64,000 bases of DNA from Gammaproteobacteria bacterium (GTDB lineage: Bacteria; Pseudomonadota; Gammaproteobacteria; Burkholderiales; Rhodocyclaceae): the NCBI GenBank assembly GCA_018819515.1, contig JAHJPX010000011.1, forward strand, positions 81,109-145,108, read 5' to 3'. Below are positions 1-8,312 of the stretch, piece by piece. The first letter of the stretch is position 1; every line of letters begins with the position of its first letter. The position numbers and the translations under genes were made by a program. A model generated the notes under the pieces. It did not search any database and was not told where the DNA came from. It saw nothing but the letters and a program-made list of their open reading frames with translations.

Positions 1-390
1 CGGACTGATGAACAGCAGCACGCCGAGGTAGGCGAGGCGCTGCAACGGGTTGTGCTTCTTCAGGGTGGTGGCGCGGAAGGGATGCGGAGCATTGGTGAAG
101 ATGCCGGTGAGGTAGAACTTGATCATGGCATCGACCTTCTTGAGCGTCGGGATGTACTGCTTCCATTCGCCCGAGGTCAGATGCCAGAAGATCGCGAACA
201 CCCACAGTCCGACGAGCGTCCAGGCGGCGACGATGTGGTGATGTACTGCCGTCTTGAAACCGAAGTTCTCGTAGACGCCGTGAATCTCGAAACCGGTGAG
301 CAGCAGGAAGATGATCAGGCCCGCCTGCGACCAGTGCCAGAAGCGCTCGAAGACCTTGAAGACGTAGATTTTGGTGCTGGGTCCGGACAT
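1..390 (-). CDS. Cytochrome b (b561/thiosulfate-reductase type), membrane haem subunit, partial
   Basis: The first 130 residues are visible; the 3' end lies beyond base 1. The protein starts at an ATG at 388-390, four bases after the octahaem cytochrome stop. It shows hydrophobic helices with His residues spaced as in di-haem cytochrome b subunits: RFWHW near residue 18, FEIHG near 35, the HHH cluster near 49 and FWHLTSGEW near 68. Such subunits pass electrons between the quinone pool and a periplasmic or membrane-anchored redox partner. Its position directly after the octahaem cytochrome suggests it is that protein's quinol-oxidising (or quinone-reducing) partner. The family match is by pattern; the pairing is inferred from gene order. 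Confidence 0.8.
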   Translation of the reverse strand, partial: MSGPSTKIYVFKVFERFWHWSQAGLIIFLLLTGFEIHGVYENFGFKTAVHHHIVAAWTLVGLWVFAIFWHLTSGEWKQYIPTLKKVDAMIKFYLTGIFTNAPHPFRATTLKKHNPLQRLAYLGVLLFISP

Positions 391-394
391 GAGC

Positions 395-2071
395 TCAACC
401 TGCCTTTCTTGCCATGTAGATACGCAGCGCCCCGTGGCCGAGAACGCCAATCAGCGTGCCCAGCGCCGCCAGCCAGCCGATGGCGTCGAGCCAACCGGTG
501 GAGTCGCGGCCCGGCATGTAGATGCCTGAAACACCCTGCAGGCGACCGCTCTTGCTGTGGCATTGCGTGCAGCTCAGCGCATCCTCTTTCGGCGCCACCA
601 TGTGGGTAATCGGCCAGGTCATCGACGTGGCCACGAAATCGAACTTGCCGCCGAACGGACGGCCGACATAGTCGGAGCCGGCCTTCAGGGCGGCTTCCCA
701 CTTGAAGTTCGTCCAGAAGGCGGAGCTGTCGCTCTCGCCGTAGGCGACCGCGGTGTGCGGCACCAACAGCGACTTTGTTTCGAGGTCATAGGGCTGCTTG
801 CCCCGGAACACCTTGACCGGCCAGATGCGCGACAGGCCGTCCTCGGCGCTGCCGAAGTAGTGGTTGATTTCGGTGACGCCGTCGGTATTCACCGGGTCGC
901 CCAGCAGGGTGTACTTCACCTTGCCGTTGATCCACTGGTATTCCGGAATGACGTCGGCTTCGTAGGTGAAACTGCCCTTGATGGTCGCGTAGGAATCGTG
1001 CCCCGCGCTGTCCTTGAGCTTGAACGGTTTGCCGTCCTTCAGCCTGCCGGCGGTCGACCAGTCCCAGGTCATCTTGGTCGGCTTGCCGCCGCGCGCGAAC
1101 TGCGGGATGTGGCAGGTCTGGCAGGCGATCTTGTCGGTGTGCTCGTTCAGTTTCGCGGTGATGATGCTGTCGTCGCTGTGCGGTTTCAGCCCGTGACAGG
1201 ACTGGCAGGTGGTCGGGTTGGAGCTGTCAACCTTGCCGCGGATGTGGTGGGCGACGGCATCCTTGCCCGTCGGCGTGTAGCGGCTGCCCGGGATGTTGTG
1301 TCCCTCGGTGGCGTGGCAGGTGCCGCAACTGAAGTTGAGCCCGTTCGCGTCCATGTGTACGTCGAGATAGCGCTTCGGGTTCTTCAACGAGGTGTCCAGA
1401 TCGCCGTGCTTGACGGCATCGCCGCCGCCGCCGAGGAAGTGGCAGGCGCCGCAACTCGCGCGGGTGGTGACGCCGACGCGCTGCGCAATATCCTGCAAAT
1501 CGACGCCCGGGACCTGCCGGCCGGACTTGGGCGGATACTCCATCTGCTGGTAGGCAGGATGCCCTGCCAGGCCGGGCAACTTCTTGTAGTCACCGGTGGT
1601 GTCGTGGCAGACCAGGCAGTCGACGTTTTCCTCGTTCGTGAAATCGAAGTTCTTGTCCTTCATGCCATAGCCGATATGACAGGCGGCGCAGAAGGCTTCG
1701 TTCGACGCGGTGGCGGTGCAGAAGTTGTTGATGACGTGCCGCTTCCCGAGCAACTGGTTGTTTTCCGGATTGCGCCACTCCCACTGCCAGTGCTTGGTCT
1801 TCAAGAGCTGCTTGCCGGCCTCGGTGTGGCAGGAGAGACAGGCTTTGGTGACTTCCGGACCACTCTTGAAGTCCTGTTGCAGCGCTTCGAACTTGCCGTG
1901 GTCGGCGGTGGTGCGGGCAGCCCGCAGTTCCAGCGAGTCCGGCTGGCGCTTCTGTACGGCCGCTGGACCGTCCTTGGCTTCCGCTGCCGGTGCGTCGCTG
2001 GCCGCTGCATTCCACAGTGCCAGCGTTCCCGCCACCGTCAGCGTCGCCATGAGAATACCTGTCGCTCTCAC
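395..2071 (-). CDS. Octahaem c-type cytochrome, tetrathionate-reductase (Otr) family
   Basis: The 558-residue protein has exactly eight CXXCH haem motifs: CLSCH (about residue 78), CAACH (128), CLVCH (152), CGACH, CGTCH, CQSCH, CQTCH and CTQCH near the C terminus. An N-terminal hydrophobic signal or anchor precedes them, and a C-terminal membrane helix (about residues 528-550) ends in IYMARKAG. Eight haems, this length and a C-terminal anchor fit the octahaem tetrathionate reductase-like family, whose members reduce sulfur or nitrogen oxyanions or act as electron conduits in the periplasm. The substrate cannot be read from sequence. I chose the GTG start at 2071 because a G-rich ribosome site precedes it; an ATG seven codons later at 2050 is possible. 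It sits mid-operon between the DUF302 protein and the cytochrome b. Confidence 0.85.
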   Translation of the reverse strand: MRATGILMATLTVAGTLALWNAAASDAPAAEAKDGPAAVQKRQPDSLELRAARTTADHGKFEALQQDFKSGPEVTKACLSCHTEAGKQLLKTKHWQWEWRNPENNQLLGKRHVINNFCTATASNEAFCAACHIGYGMKDKNFDFTNEENVDCLVCHDTTGDYKKLPGLAGHPAYQQMEYPPKSGRQVPGVDLQDIAQRVGVTTRASCGACHFLGGGGDAVKHGDLDTSLKNPKRYLDVHMDANGLNFSCGTCHATEGHNIPGSRYTPTGKDAVAHHIRGKVDSSNPTTCQSCHGLKPHSDDSIITAKLNEHTDKIACQTCHIPQFARGGKPTKMTWDWSTAGRLKDGKPFKLKDSAGHDSYATIKGSFTYEADVIPEYQWINGKVKYTLLGDPVNTDGVTEINHYFGSAEDGLSRIWPVKVFRGKQPYDLETKSLLVPHTAVAYGESDSSAFWTNFKWEAALKAGSDYVGRPFGGKFDFVATSMTWPITHMVAPKEDALSCTQCHSKSGRLQGVSGIYMPGRDSTGWLDAIGWLAALGTLIGVLGHGALRIYMARKAG

Positions 2072-2110
2072 AATGTTTTCCCCCGAAGTTGTTTGCCGGA
2101 CAAGTCGTTT

Positions 2111-2656
2111 TCAGCAGCCACCGCCGCCACCGCCGCCGCCACCACCTGAAGCGGCGGGTTGCGGCTTGATGAGCGGCGGTGCGGGCTTGTTCGGGTCCAT
2201 GACCAGGAATTTCTGCTGGTCCGTCGCGACCTGTCCCATGACATCGCCGACCAAGGGCCCGAACATCTTGCCCATCAGTCCGGCGTTCATGGTGCCGATG
2301 TAGGTCTTGCCGTCGTTCTTCTTGTAGACGGAGATCTTGCAGGGCATCAGGATCGACAGGAAGCGGACCGCGTCCTCGTTGAGGATGGGTTTCGAATACT
2401 GGGTGCTGCACGCTTCCACCATCATGACGGGTAGGGTATTGCCGCCGGTCGCCTGTACCGCGCTGGCAGGATTGCGCAAGCCGGAGAGTACCCAACCGTT
2501 GCCGGTATCCTGGATGTTGTGCTGTATGCGGGCGACGGTCTCCTCGACACCGAACGGACTGACCCGTTCGTTGAACATGAGTCCGCCCATCGCGTTCCAG
2601 GCCAGGACAGCCGTAAACGCGATACCCGCGACGAATGCCGCAATGATCTTGAACAT
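2111..2656 (-). CDS. DUF302 family exported protein with polyglycine-cysteine tail
   Basis: The 181-residue protein starts at ATG 2656 behind a GGGGGGG ribosome site. It has an N-terminal hydrophobic segment (residues 1-25) that could be a signal or an anchor. The central part resembles DUF302: a conserved stretch around VEETVARIQHNIQDTGNGW and a Cys-containing segment SILMPCKISVYKKNDGKTYI. It ends in ten glycines followed by a single terminal cysteine, which is unusual. It is first in the operon with the octahaem cytochrome and cytochrome b, so it probably serves the same anaerobic respiratory process; its exact role is unknown. DUF302 proteins are often found near sulfur and haem enzymes, but no catalytic function is established. 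Confidence 0.85.
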   Translation of the reverse strand: MFKIIAAFVAGIAFTAVLAWNAMGGLMFNERVSPFGVEETVARIQHNIQDTGNGWVLSGLRNPASAVQATGGNTLPVMMVEACSTQYSKPILNEDAVRFLSILMPCKISVYKKNDGKTYIGTMNAGLMGKMFGPLVGDVMGQVATDQQKFLVMDPNKPAPPLIKPQPAASGGGGGGGGGGC

Positions 2657-2688
2657 GGAAATCCCCCCCACGGGAATAACACAACATC

Positions 2689-2730
2689 TGTATATGCCAA
2701 TACGCTTCCGCACGCATTGACAAAAATCAA
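2689..2730 (-). promoter_or_regulatory. FNR/ANR-type class II promoter of the octahaem operon
   Basis: On the minus strand TTGATTTTTGTCAA (2717-2730) matches the FNR consensus TTGAT-N4-ATCAA with one mismatch. A TATACA -10-like hexamer lies at 2689-2694. If the FNR site is centred at -41.5, transcription would start near 2682, seven bases past the -10 box and 26 bases before the DUF302 ATG. That geometry is typical of FNR-activated class II promoters, and fits induction of the cytochrome operon without oxygen. Confidence 0.7.
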
Positions 2731-2742
2731 GGCCGCTTTATA

Positions 2743-3336
2743 TCACGGTCGAACGAATCCCGAATGGCGATGACAGGAAATCAGGTGATCGTCGACCATG
2801 CCGATCGCCTGCATATGCGCGTAGCAGATGGTCGGTCCGACGAACTTGAAACCGCGCTGCCGCAGGTCCCGTGACAGCGCCCGGGAAGCGTCGGTTTCCG
2901 CCGGCACCTCGGCCAGTGATTGCCACCGATTGACGATCGGACTTCCATCGACGAAACGCCACAGGTAGTCGTCGAAGCTGCCGAATTCCTCCTGCACCTC
3001 CAGGAAGGCACGTGCGTTGCCGATCGCTGCGCCGATCTTCAGGCGGTTGCGCACGATGCCGGGATCGGCAAGGAGGCGGGCGATGTCAGTGTCGCCGAAG
3101 CGGGCGACGACCTCGGCGTCGAAATCGGCGAAGGCGCGCCGATAGTTCTCACGCTTCCTCAGGATGGTGATCCACGACAACCCGGCCTGGGCGCTTTCCA
3201 GCGTCAGGAATTCGAACAACTTGTGGTCGTCGTGGCAGGGCACGCCCCATTCCTCGTCGTGGTAGGCGACGTAGAGCGGATCGTCCCCGCACCAGGGACA
3301 GCGGACAGGTTGTTCGGGCATGACCGGATTATGCAC
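2743..3336 (-). CDS. tag: DNA-3-methyladenine glycosylase I
   Basis: The 197-residue protein removes 3-methyladenine from alkylated DNA in base-excision repair. The N terminus has RCPWCGDDPLYVAYHDEEWG and the C terminus DHLISCHRH; together these carry the Cys-His-His-Cys zinc-binding set of the Tag family. The central helices (LSWITILRKRENYRRAFADF, then RNRLKIGAAIGNARAF) form the expected glycosylase core, and the length fits the family (about 190). A second in-frame Met at residue 6 (3321) is an equally plausible start. It is transcribed divergently from pabBC and its 3' end abuts the FNR site of the downstream operon. Confidence 0.95.
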   Translation of the reverse strand: MHNPVMPEQPVRCPWCGDDPLYVAYHDEEWGVPCHDDHKLFEFLTLESAQAGLSWITILRKRENYRRAFADFDAEVVARFGDTDIARLLADPGIVRNRLKIGAAIGNARAFLEVQEEFGSFDDYLWRFVDGSPIVNRWQSLAEVPAETDASRALSRDLRQRGFKFVGPTICYAHMQAIGMVDDHLISCHRHSGFVRP

Positions 3337-3344
3337 CGGGTAAC

Positions 3345-5153
3345 ATGCGCAACATGGAAAAGGCTTACTGCGAAATCGACCTGCCCGTGCTCGGCGACGA
3401 GGACGGCAACGCGCTGGCCTTTTCCGGACCGGTCGAGATGCTGCACGCCTCGCGGGCAGAGGAGGTGAATGGCGTCCTGACGCGTGCCGAACAGCTTGCC
3501 GCGACGGGACACTGGCTGGTCGGCTTCGTCGCCTACGAGGCGGCGTCCGCCTTCGACGCGGCCCTGGTCGCCCACGAACGAGCCGATGCGCTGCCGCTGG
3601 CCGCCTTCGCCGTCTTCGACTCGACCACTGTGCCGCGTCAGCGCGCCGAATGCATGTGGGGAAACTGGCGCGATTCGACTGCGGCCGAAACGTTCGATAC
3701 CACGGTCGCCGCCATCGAGGCCGACATCGCCGACGGACGTTTCTATCAGGTCAACTACACGACGCGGCTGCGCGCGCCGTTGCTCGGCGACGCGGCTGCA
3801 TTGTTCGATGCGCTGCGCGTCAGCCAGCCTGGCGCGTACAGCGCTTATCTGGAATTCGGGCGCTGGCGGGTCTGCTCGGTATCGCCGGAGTTGTTTTTCC
3901 ATTGGCGGCCGGCGAAAGGTGGAGCGGGTGGCGTGTCGCCACGGCTGACTTTGCGGCCGATGAAGGGAACGGCCCCGCGTGACGCCGATCCCGAGTGCGA
4001 CCGCATCAACGCCAAGCGGTTGTCTGTTTCGGAAAAGGATCGCGCCGAGAACCTGATGATCGTCGACCTGTTGCGCAACGACGCTTCGCGGGTCGCGGAA
4101 CTCGGCAGCGTCGCCGTCACTTCGCTGTTCGATACCGAGCCCTGGGAAACCGTCTGGCAGATGACGTCCACGGTCGAATGCCGTACCCGGCCCGACGTAC
4201 GGCTGGCCGACCTGTTCGGCGCGTTGTTCCCTTGCGGTTCGGTGACGGGCGCGCCGAAGGCCGAGGCGATGCGCGCGATCCGCGAACTGGAGCCGGCGCC
4301 GCGCGGCGTCTATTGCGGCGCGATCGGTGTCGTCATGCCGGGCGGCGAGGCACGCTTCAACGTCGGCATTCGCACGGTGGTGGTCGATGCCGAGCGTCAT
4401 CTGGCGGAATGCGGCATCGGCAGCGGCATCGTCGCCGATTCGAGCATCGCCGGGGAACGCGAGGAATGGCGCGTCAAGGAACGCTTCCTGCGGCAAGCCT
4501 GCCCCGACTACGAGCTGCTCGAAACGCTGCTTTGGCGGCGCGGTCGTTTCTGGCTGCTGGCGGAGCATCTGGCGAGGCTGGAGCGCAGCGCCGTGGCGCT
4601 CGGATTTGACTTTGCGCGGGAGGCGATACTCGCCAAGCTGGAGGAGGCCGCGCGAGGCTTCGACGGCGGCCGTTGGCGGATGAGGCTGCGGCTGGCGATG
4701 GATGGTGCCGTTGCGATTGATGCCGAGCCGATCATTCGCAAACGCGGCGAGGTGTTTTGCGGATTGGCGAAGCGGCCCGTCGACAGCGCCAACCCGTGGC
4801 TGCGCCACAAAACGACCCGGCGCGGGATTTACGATGCGCTCGCCATCCCCGATCTCTTCGACACGCTGTTGTTCAACGAACGCGGCGAAGCCACCGAGTT
4901 TACGCGTGGCAATCTCGTCGTCCGGCGGGGTGGTCGTCTGCTGACGCCGGCGCTCGATTGCGGCCTGTTGCCCGGCGCCTTCCGCGCCGCGCTGCTGGCG
5001 CGCGGTTCGATACGGGAGGCGGCAATGAGTGTGGCCGAGGTCGAGTCCGCGGACGCGATATGGTTCGTCAACAGCGTTCGCGGCGCCTTGCCGGTCAGGC
5101 TCGCGAGTGACTTAGAATTCGGCCCATTGCAGCGGGACGACAAGGATGGTTGA
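3345..5153 (+). CDS. pabBC: Fused aminodeoxychorismate synthase component I / aminodeoxychorismate lyase
   Basis: This is a 602-residue fusion for 4-aminobenzoate (folate) synthesis. Residues 1 to about 365 are a chorismate-binding PabB domain: FYQVNYTTRL, PMKGT with its catalytic Lys, EKDRAENLMIVDLLRND and CGSVTGAPK are visible. Residues from about 375 to the end are a class IV aminotransferase fold like PabC, with the PLP-Lys candidate in RHKTTRRGIYDA and LLFNERGEATEFTRGN. A short copy of the window-wide palindromic repeat (3930-3952) lies in frame and encodes GVSPRLTL just before PMKGT. Either Met1 (3345) or Met4 (3354) may be the start. It overlaps the next gene by eight bases. Confidence 0.93.
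   Translation: MRNMEKAYCEIDLPVLGDEDGNALAFSGPVEMLHASRAEEVNGVLTRAEQLAATGHWLVGFVAYEAASAFDAALVAHERADALPLAAFAVFDSTTVPRQRAECMWGNWRDSTAAETFDTTVAAIEADIADGRFYQVNYTTRLRAPLLGDAAALFDALRVSQPGAYSAYLEFGRWRVCSVSPELFFHWRPAKGGAGGVSPRLTLRPMKGTAPRDADPECDRINAKRLSVSEKDRAENLMIVDLLRNDASRVAELGSVAVTSLFDTEPWETVWQMTSTVECRTRPDVRLADLFGALFPCGSVTGAPKAEAMRAIRELEPAPRGVYCGAIGVVMPGGEARFNVGIRTVVVDAERHLAECGIGSGIVADSSIAGEREEWRVKERFLRQACPDYELLETLLWRRGRFWLLAEHLARLERSAVALGFDFAREAILAKLEEAARGFDGGRWRMRLRLAMDGAVAIDAEPIIRKRGEVFCGLAKRPVDSANPWLRHKTTRRGIYDALAIPDLFDTLLFNERGEATEFTRGNLVVRRGGRLLTPALDCGLLPGAFRAALLARGSIREAAMSVAEVESADAIWFVNSVRGALPVRLASDLEFGPLQRDDKDG
3930..3952 (+). repeat. Short palindromic repeat, copy S1 (inside pabBC)
   Basis: The sequence GGCGTGTCGCCACGGCTGAC followed by TTT matches the short-form consensus described in the findings. 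It is in frame in the PabB domain and encodes GVSPRLTL. Confidence 0.75.
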
Positions 5154-6045
5154 TATGCGGGGCGGAATCTTCGGCAGATGGGTGGTGCTACTCGGCGCGT
5201 GTATCGCGCTGTTGGCAGGATGCAGCGTGATGGGCCCCCAGCCGCCCGCTGCGGAACCGGTCAAGATCGGGTTGGCGCTCGGCGGCGGCGCGGCGCGCGG
5301 CTTCGCCCACGTCGGTGTGATCAAGGCGCTCGAAGCGCAGGGTATCTTTCCCGACATCATCGTCGGCACCAGCGCCGGCGCGGTCGTGGGTTCGCTTTAC
5401 GCTTCGGGCTACACGGGCTTCGAGCTGCAGAACGTCGCGCTCGAGATGACCGAAAAGCAGGTCGTCGGCTGGGCCTGGCCCAATCGCGGCTGGATCGATG
5501 GCGAGGTCCTGCAGAACTTCATCAACAAGGCAGTCGGCTACCGGCCGCTGCAATCCCTGCCGCGAAAAATCTCGGTGGTGGCGACCGACCTCAAGAGCGG
5601 CGAACCGATCGTGTTCGGCACCGGCAACACCGGCATGGCGGTGCGCGCTTCGGCGGCGGTGCCGGGCGTCTTCCAGCCTGTTTCCATTTCCGGCCGCGAA
5701 TATGTCGACGGTGGCCTGGTCAGCCCGATTCCGGTTCGCTTCGCCCGTCAGCTTGGCGCCACTTTCGTGATCGCCGTGGATATTTCTTCGCGCCCGCAGG
5801 ACGGTGCGACCGACAGCACCCTCGACGTGCTGCTGCAGACCTTCAGCATCATGGGCAAGGTCATCGGTCAATATGAAACGGTCGACGCCGATATCGTGAT
5901 CCGACCGATCACCAGCGGCCTGCCGGCGACCGATCTCAGCGGTCGGCATCGCGCCATCCTCGAAGGCGAAAAGGCCGCCGCGCTGGTGATGACCGAACTC
6001 AAGGACAAGCTGGAGCGCCGACGCACGGCGAATAGCGGCAGGTAA
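5146..6045 (+). CDS. Patatin-like phospholipase, lipoprotein (RssA-type)
   Basis: The 299-residue protein begins with a signal peptide ending in a lipobox (LLAGC, Cys near residue 26), so it is predicted to be an outer- or inner-membrane lipoprotein. The patatin domain follows: oxyanion GGGAARGFAH, nucleophile GTSAG and catalytic Asp in DGGLVSP. It should hydrolyse acyl esters of phospholipids by a Ser-Asp dyad. Start options are 5146 and 5155; both lie over the end of pabBC, which suggests translational coupling. The gene converges on a second, larger patatin gene, separated from it only by a long palindromic repeat. Confidence 0.88.
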   Translation: MVDMRGGIFGRWVVLLGACIALLAGCSVMGPQPPAAEPVKIGLALGGGAARGFAHVGVIKALEAQGIFPDIIVGTSAGAVVGSLYASGYTGFELQNVALEMTEKQVVGWAWPNRGWIDGEVLQNFINKAVGYRPLQSLPRKISVVATDLKSGEPIVFGTGNTGMAVRASAAVPGVFQPVSISGREYVDGGLVSPIPVRFARQLGATFVIAVDISSRPQDGATDSTLDVLLQTFSIMGKVIGQYETVDADIVIRPITSGLPATDLSGRHRAILEGEKAAALVMTELKDKLERRRTANSGR

Positions 6046-6140
6046 AAAGTGTGGAGCTTCGCTCCATCCCTCGCGTTGCTCGGGACCGCCATTTCGTGGC
6101 GTCCTGCGCCCTTCGGGCTGGTCAGCCGTGGCGGGACGCC
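6044..6140 (-). repeat. Long palindromic repeat, copy L1
   Basis: This 97-bp element fills the gap between two converging patatin genes. It contains consecutive hairpins: GGAGC-TTC-GCTCC, a GCCA-TTTCG-TGGC core and CCCTTCGGG. It ends with the complement of GGCGTCCCGCCACGGCTGAC and starts with an AAAAA run. It begins at the downstream stop codon edge and may act as a terminator for both genes. Confidence 0.8.
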
Positions 6141-6146
6141 GGAGAT

Positions 6147-8312
6147 TCAGGGTGCGCCGATGACCAGGTAGACGTTTGAGGAGCCGCTACTGGTCCGGCC
6201 AAAACCGAGGTAGAGCATGCCCAGCGGCGTTTCGCCGCCGACGTAGATGGCGCCGGATTTCAGCCACCCTTCATAGGTGGGCTCGGTGTAGCGATAGCCG
6301 ACCTTGCCGGTTTCCAGTGCGACGCCGAAACGCATGTCGCCGCGCAGGCCGAGCGGCAGGCGGCCGATGATGCGCTCGGCGCGAATGCCGGCGTAGCGGA
6401 TGTCGTCACCGATGATCTGCCCGGGCGCCAGACCCGAGAGCTTGAGGAATCCGCCCAGCGATCCGGCGTCGTAGTAGGGCAGTTGGCCGCGCGGCGAGCC
6501 GAGGTAGCGGAGGTTGCCGGCGAGAACGTACTTGCCCAGCGATCCGGCCGCCTGCGCGGTCGCCTCGAGCCGGCTGTAGCCTGCCTTGGAACTGTCGAAA
6601 TAGCCGACGTGCGCAGCCCAGCCTCGGGTCGGGCTGTAGAGGCGGTCCGTCTGGTCGAGATCGAGTGCGGCGCGCCAGCCGCCATACTGTTTGTCGATCA
6701 TCGGCATGCCGGGAAGGCCGATGTCGCGCTCGGTGTGATGGCGCTGGGTTTCCCAGCCGGCGCGGAACTGCCCGAAGGCTCCGAAGTTGAGCCCGGCCAG
6801 GAGTCCGGCGCGACTTTCCGAAGCGCGGAATTGAGCGACCTTGACGTCGCGTTCGTACACGCTCGTTTCCCAACGGCGGGAGCTTGCCGTCGGCTCGATG
6901 AACATTCGTTGCCGGTCGTCCAGCGGCTGGTACCAGTTGAGGCCGATGGCGTCGGTCGAACCGATTTCGCCGGTGACGAGAAGCTGGCCGCCCAGCCGGT
7001 TGAGCCAGGTGCTGTGGTAGCCGGCGCGCAATCCGTAGTTCGAGACGTTCGACAGCGTGCTTTCCAGATGCACGGCCAGACGCAGGTAGTCCGGCCCCCA
7101 GGGCTTTTCGATCGGCAGGATGCGAAGGATGTGCCGATCGTTGAGCGACAGCATTTCGTAGTCGATGCTTTCGTAGTAGCCGTCAGCGTAGGCGCGCAGG
7201 AGGTCGCGGTTGAGGCGTTCTGTGTCCATCGGTTCGCCCGGCCGCTGTTCGATATGGCGGGCGAGGGCGTCCGGATTGACCCGCTTGAGGCCGGTCACCG
7301 CGATCTCGTCGATTTTTGGTGGCGGCAAGTGGGCCGGCATAATGTTTTGCCACCAAAGGAAGTACTCATTGTTGTCGACGGAGAGACGCTGCAATTGCTC
7401 GCGCAGCGCCTGGGTGGCCTGGTGCCCGCGGTCGGCGGCCAGCCCGTTCAACTGGAAGTCGGTGGCGGTGATGCCGGTCAGATCGGGCTTGATAAGGATG
7501 TCACCATCCCGAAGATGGGTCAGGGAGCGGGTGACATTCTGCTCGGTGAGGATGTTGACCATCTGCGCCGATACCGAAAGCATGGAACCGATTTCCTCCG
7601 GTTTCAGCAGTGGCGATCCCACGTTGACGGCGATGATCACGTCGGGATGGCAACGGTTGCGGGCCTCTTCGATCGGCAGGTTGTCGACCAGTCCGCCATC
7701 GACCAGCTTGCGTTTGCCATCATCCACCGGCGCCAGCAGACCGGGCACCGACATGCTGGCGCGCATGGCGCGGGTCAGGTTGCCGTTGCGGAACACGACC
7801 CGGTTGCCGCTGCCGATGTCGGTAGCGATGATGGAAAGCGGAATCGGCAGCGATTCGATGTTGCGTTCGCCCTGGTCGGCGTGCACCAGCTGGTTGAAGA
7901 AGAGCTTGATCTTCTGCCCCGTCACCACGCCGCCCTGGTACTGCACGCCTTTCTCGACGCCGACGCCGGTTTCGGAACCGGGCAGGAAGCGCCGCGACAT
8001 CTCCTTGTTGCGGTAGTCCATCTCCGAGTAGTCAGGGTTGTCGATGAACATGTCGTTCCAGTTGGCCTTGCCCAGCTCGGCGCGCATCTCCGCCGGCTGG
8101 ATGCCGGCGGCGTAGGCTCCGGCGACCAGGGCGCCCATGCTGGTGCCTGCTACGCAGTCGATCGGAATGCGCATTTCCTGAAGGACTTCCAGTACGCCGA
8201 TATGCGCCGCGCCGCGAGCACCGCCGCCACCGAGTACCAGGCCGATAGTCGGACGGGCCAACGCAGTGGCGCTGACGAGCAGCAGCGCGGGAATCAGCAG
8301 CAGGCGAAGCAT
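6147..8312 (-). CDS. PlpD-like patatin phospholipase with POTRA and outer-membrane beta-barrel
   Basis: The 721-residue protein has a signal peptide (cleavage after about ALA, residue 19) and then a patatin domain with GLVLGGGGARGAAH, GTSMG and DGGLVDN. A POTRA-like segment follows (KIDEIAVTGLKRVNPDALA, about residue 335), and the last 300 residues are rich in alternating beta-strand sequence typical of a BamA/FhaC 16-stranded barrel. This order matches type Vd autotransporters such as PlpD, which display or release a phospholipase at the cell surface. The start overlaps the stop of the rlhA-like gene by one base (TGATG). The stop lies just past a long repeat. Confidence 0.9.
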   Translation of the reverse strand: MLRLLLIPALLLVSATALARPTIGLVLGGGGARGAAHIGVLEVLQEMRIPIDCVAGTSMGALVAGAYAAGIQPAEMRAELGKANWNDMFIDNPDYSEMDYRNKEMSRRFLPGSETGVGVEKGVQYQGGVVTGQKIKLFFNQLVHADQGERNIESLPIPLSIIATDIGSGNRVVFRNGNLTRAMRASMSVPGLLAPVDDGKRKLVDGGLVDNLPIEEARNRCHPDVIIAVNVGSPLLKPEEIGSMLSVSAQMVNILTEQNVTRSLTHLRDGDILIKPDLTGITATDFQLNGLAADRGHQATQALREQLQRLSVDNNEYFLWWQNIMPAHLPPPKIDEIAVTGLKRVNPDALARHIEQRPGEPMDTERLNRDLLRAYADGYYESIDYEMLSLNDRHILRILPIEKPWGPDYLRLAVHLESTLSNVSNYGLRAGYHSTWLNRLGGQLLVTGEIGSTDAIGLNWYQPLDDRQRMFIEPTASSRRWETSVYERDVKVAQFRASESRAGLLAGLNFGAFGQFRAGWETQRHHTERDIGLPGMPMIDKQYGGWRAALDLDQTDRLYSPTRGWAAHVGYFDSSKAGYSRLEATAQAAGSLGKYVLAGNLRYLGSPRGQLPYYDAGSLGGFLKLSGLAPGQIIGDDIRYAGIRAERIIGRLPLGLRGDMRFGVALETGKVGYRYTEPTYEGWLKSGAIYVGGETPLGMLYLGFGRTSSGSSNVYLVIGAP

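Noticed and set aside
557..2149. A 530-codon open frame on the plus strand opposite the octahaem cytochrome
   Set aside because: It is a mirror of the real gene in GC-rich DNA; it has no motifs and low protein-like composition, while the other strand has eight haem motifs.
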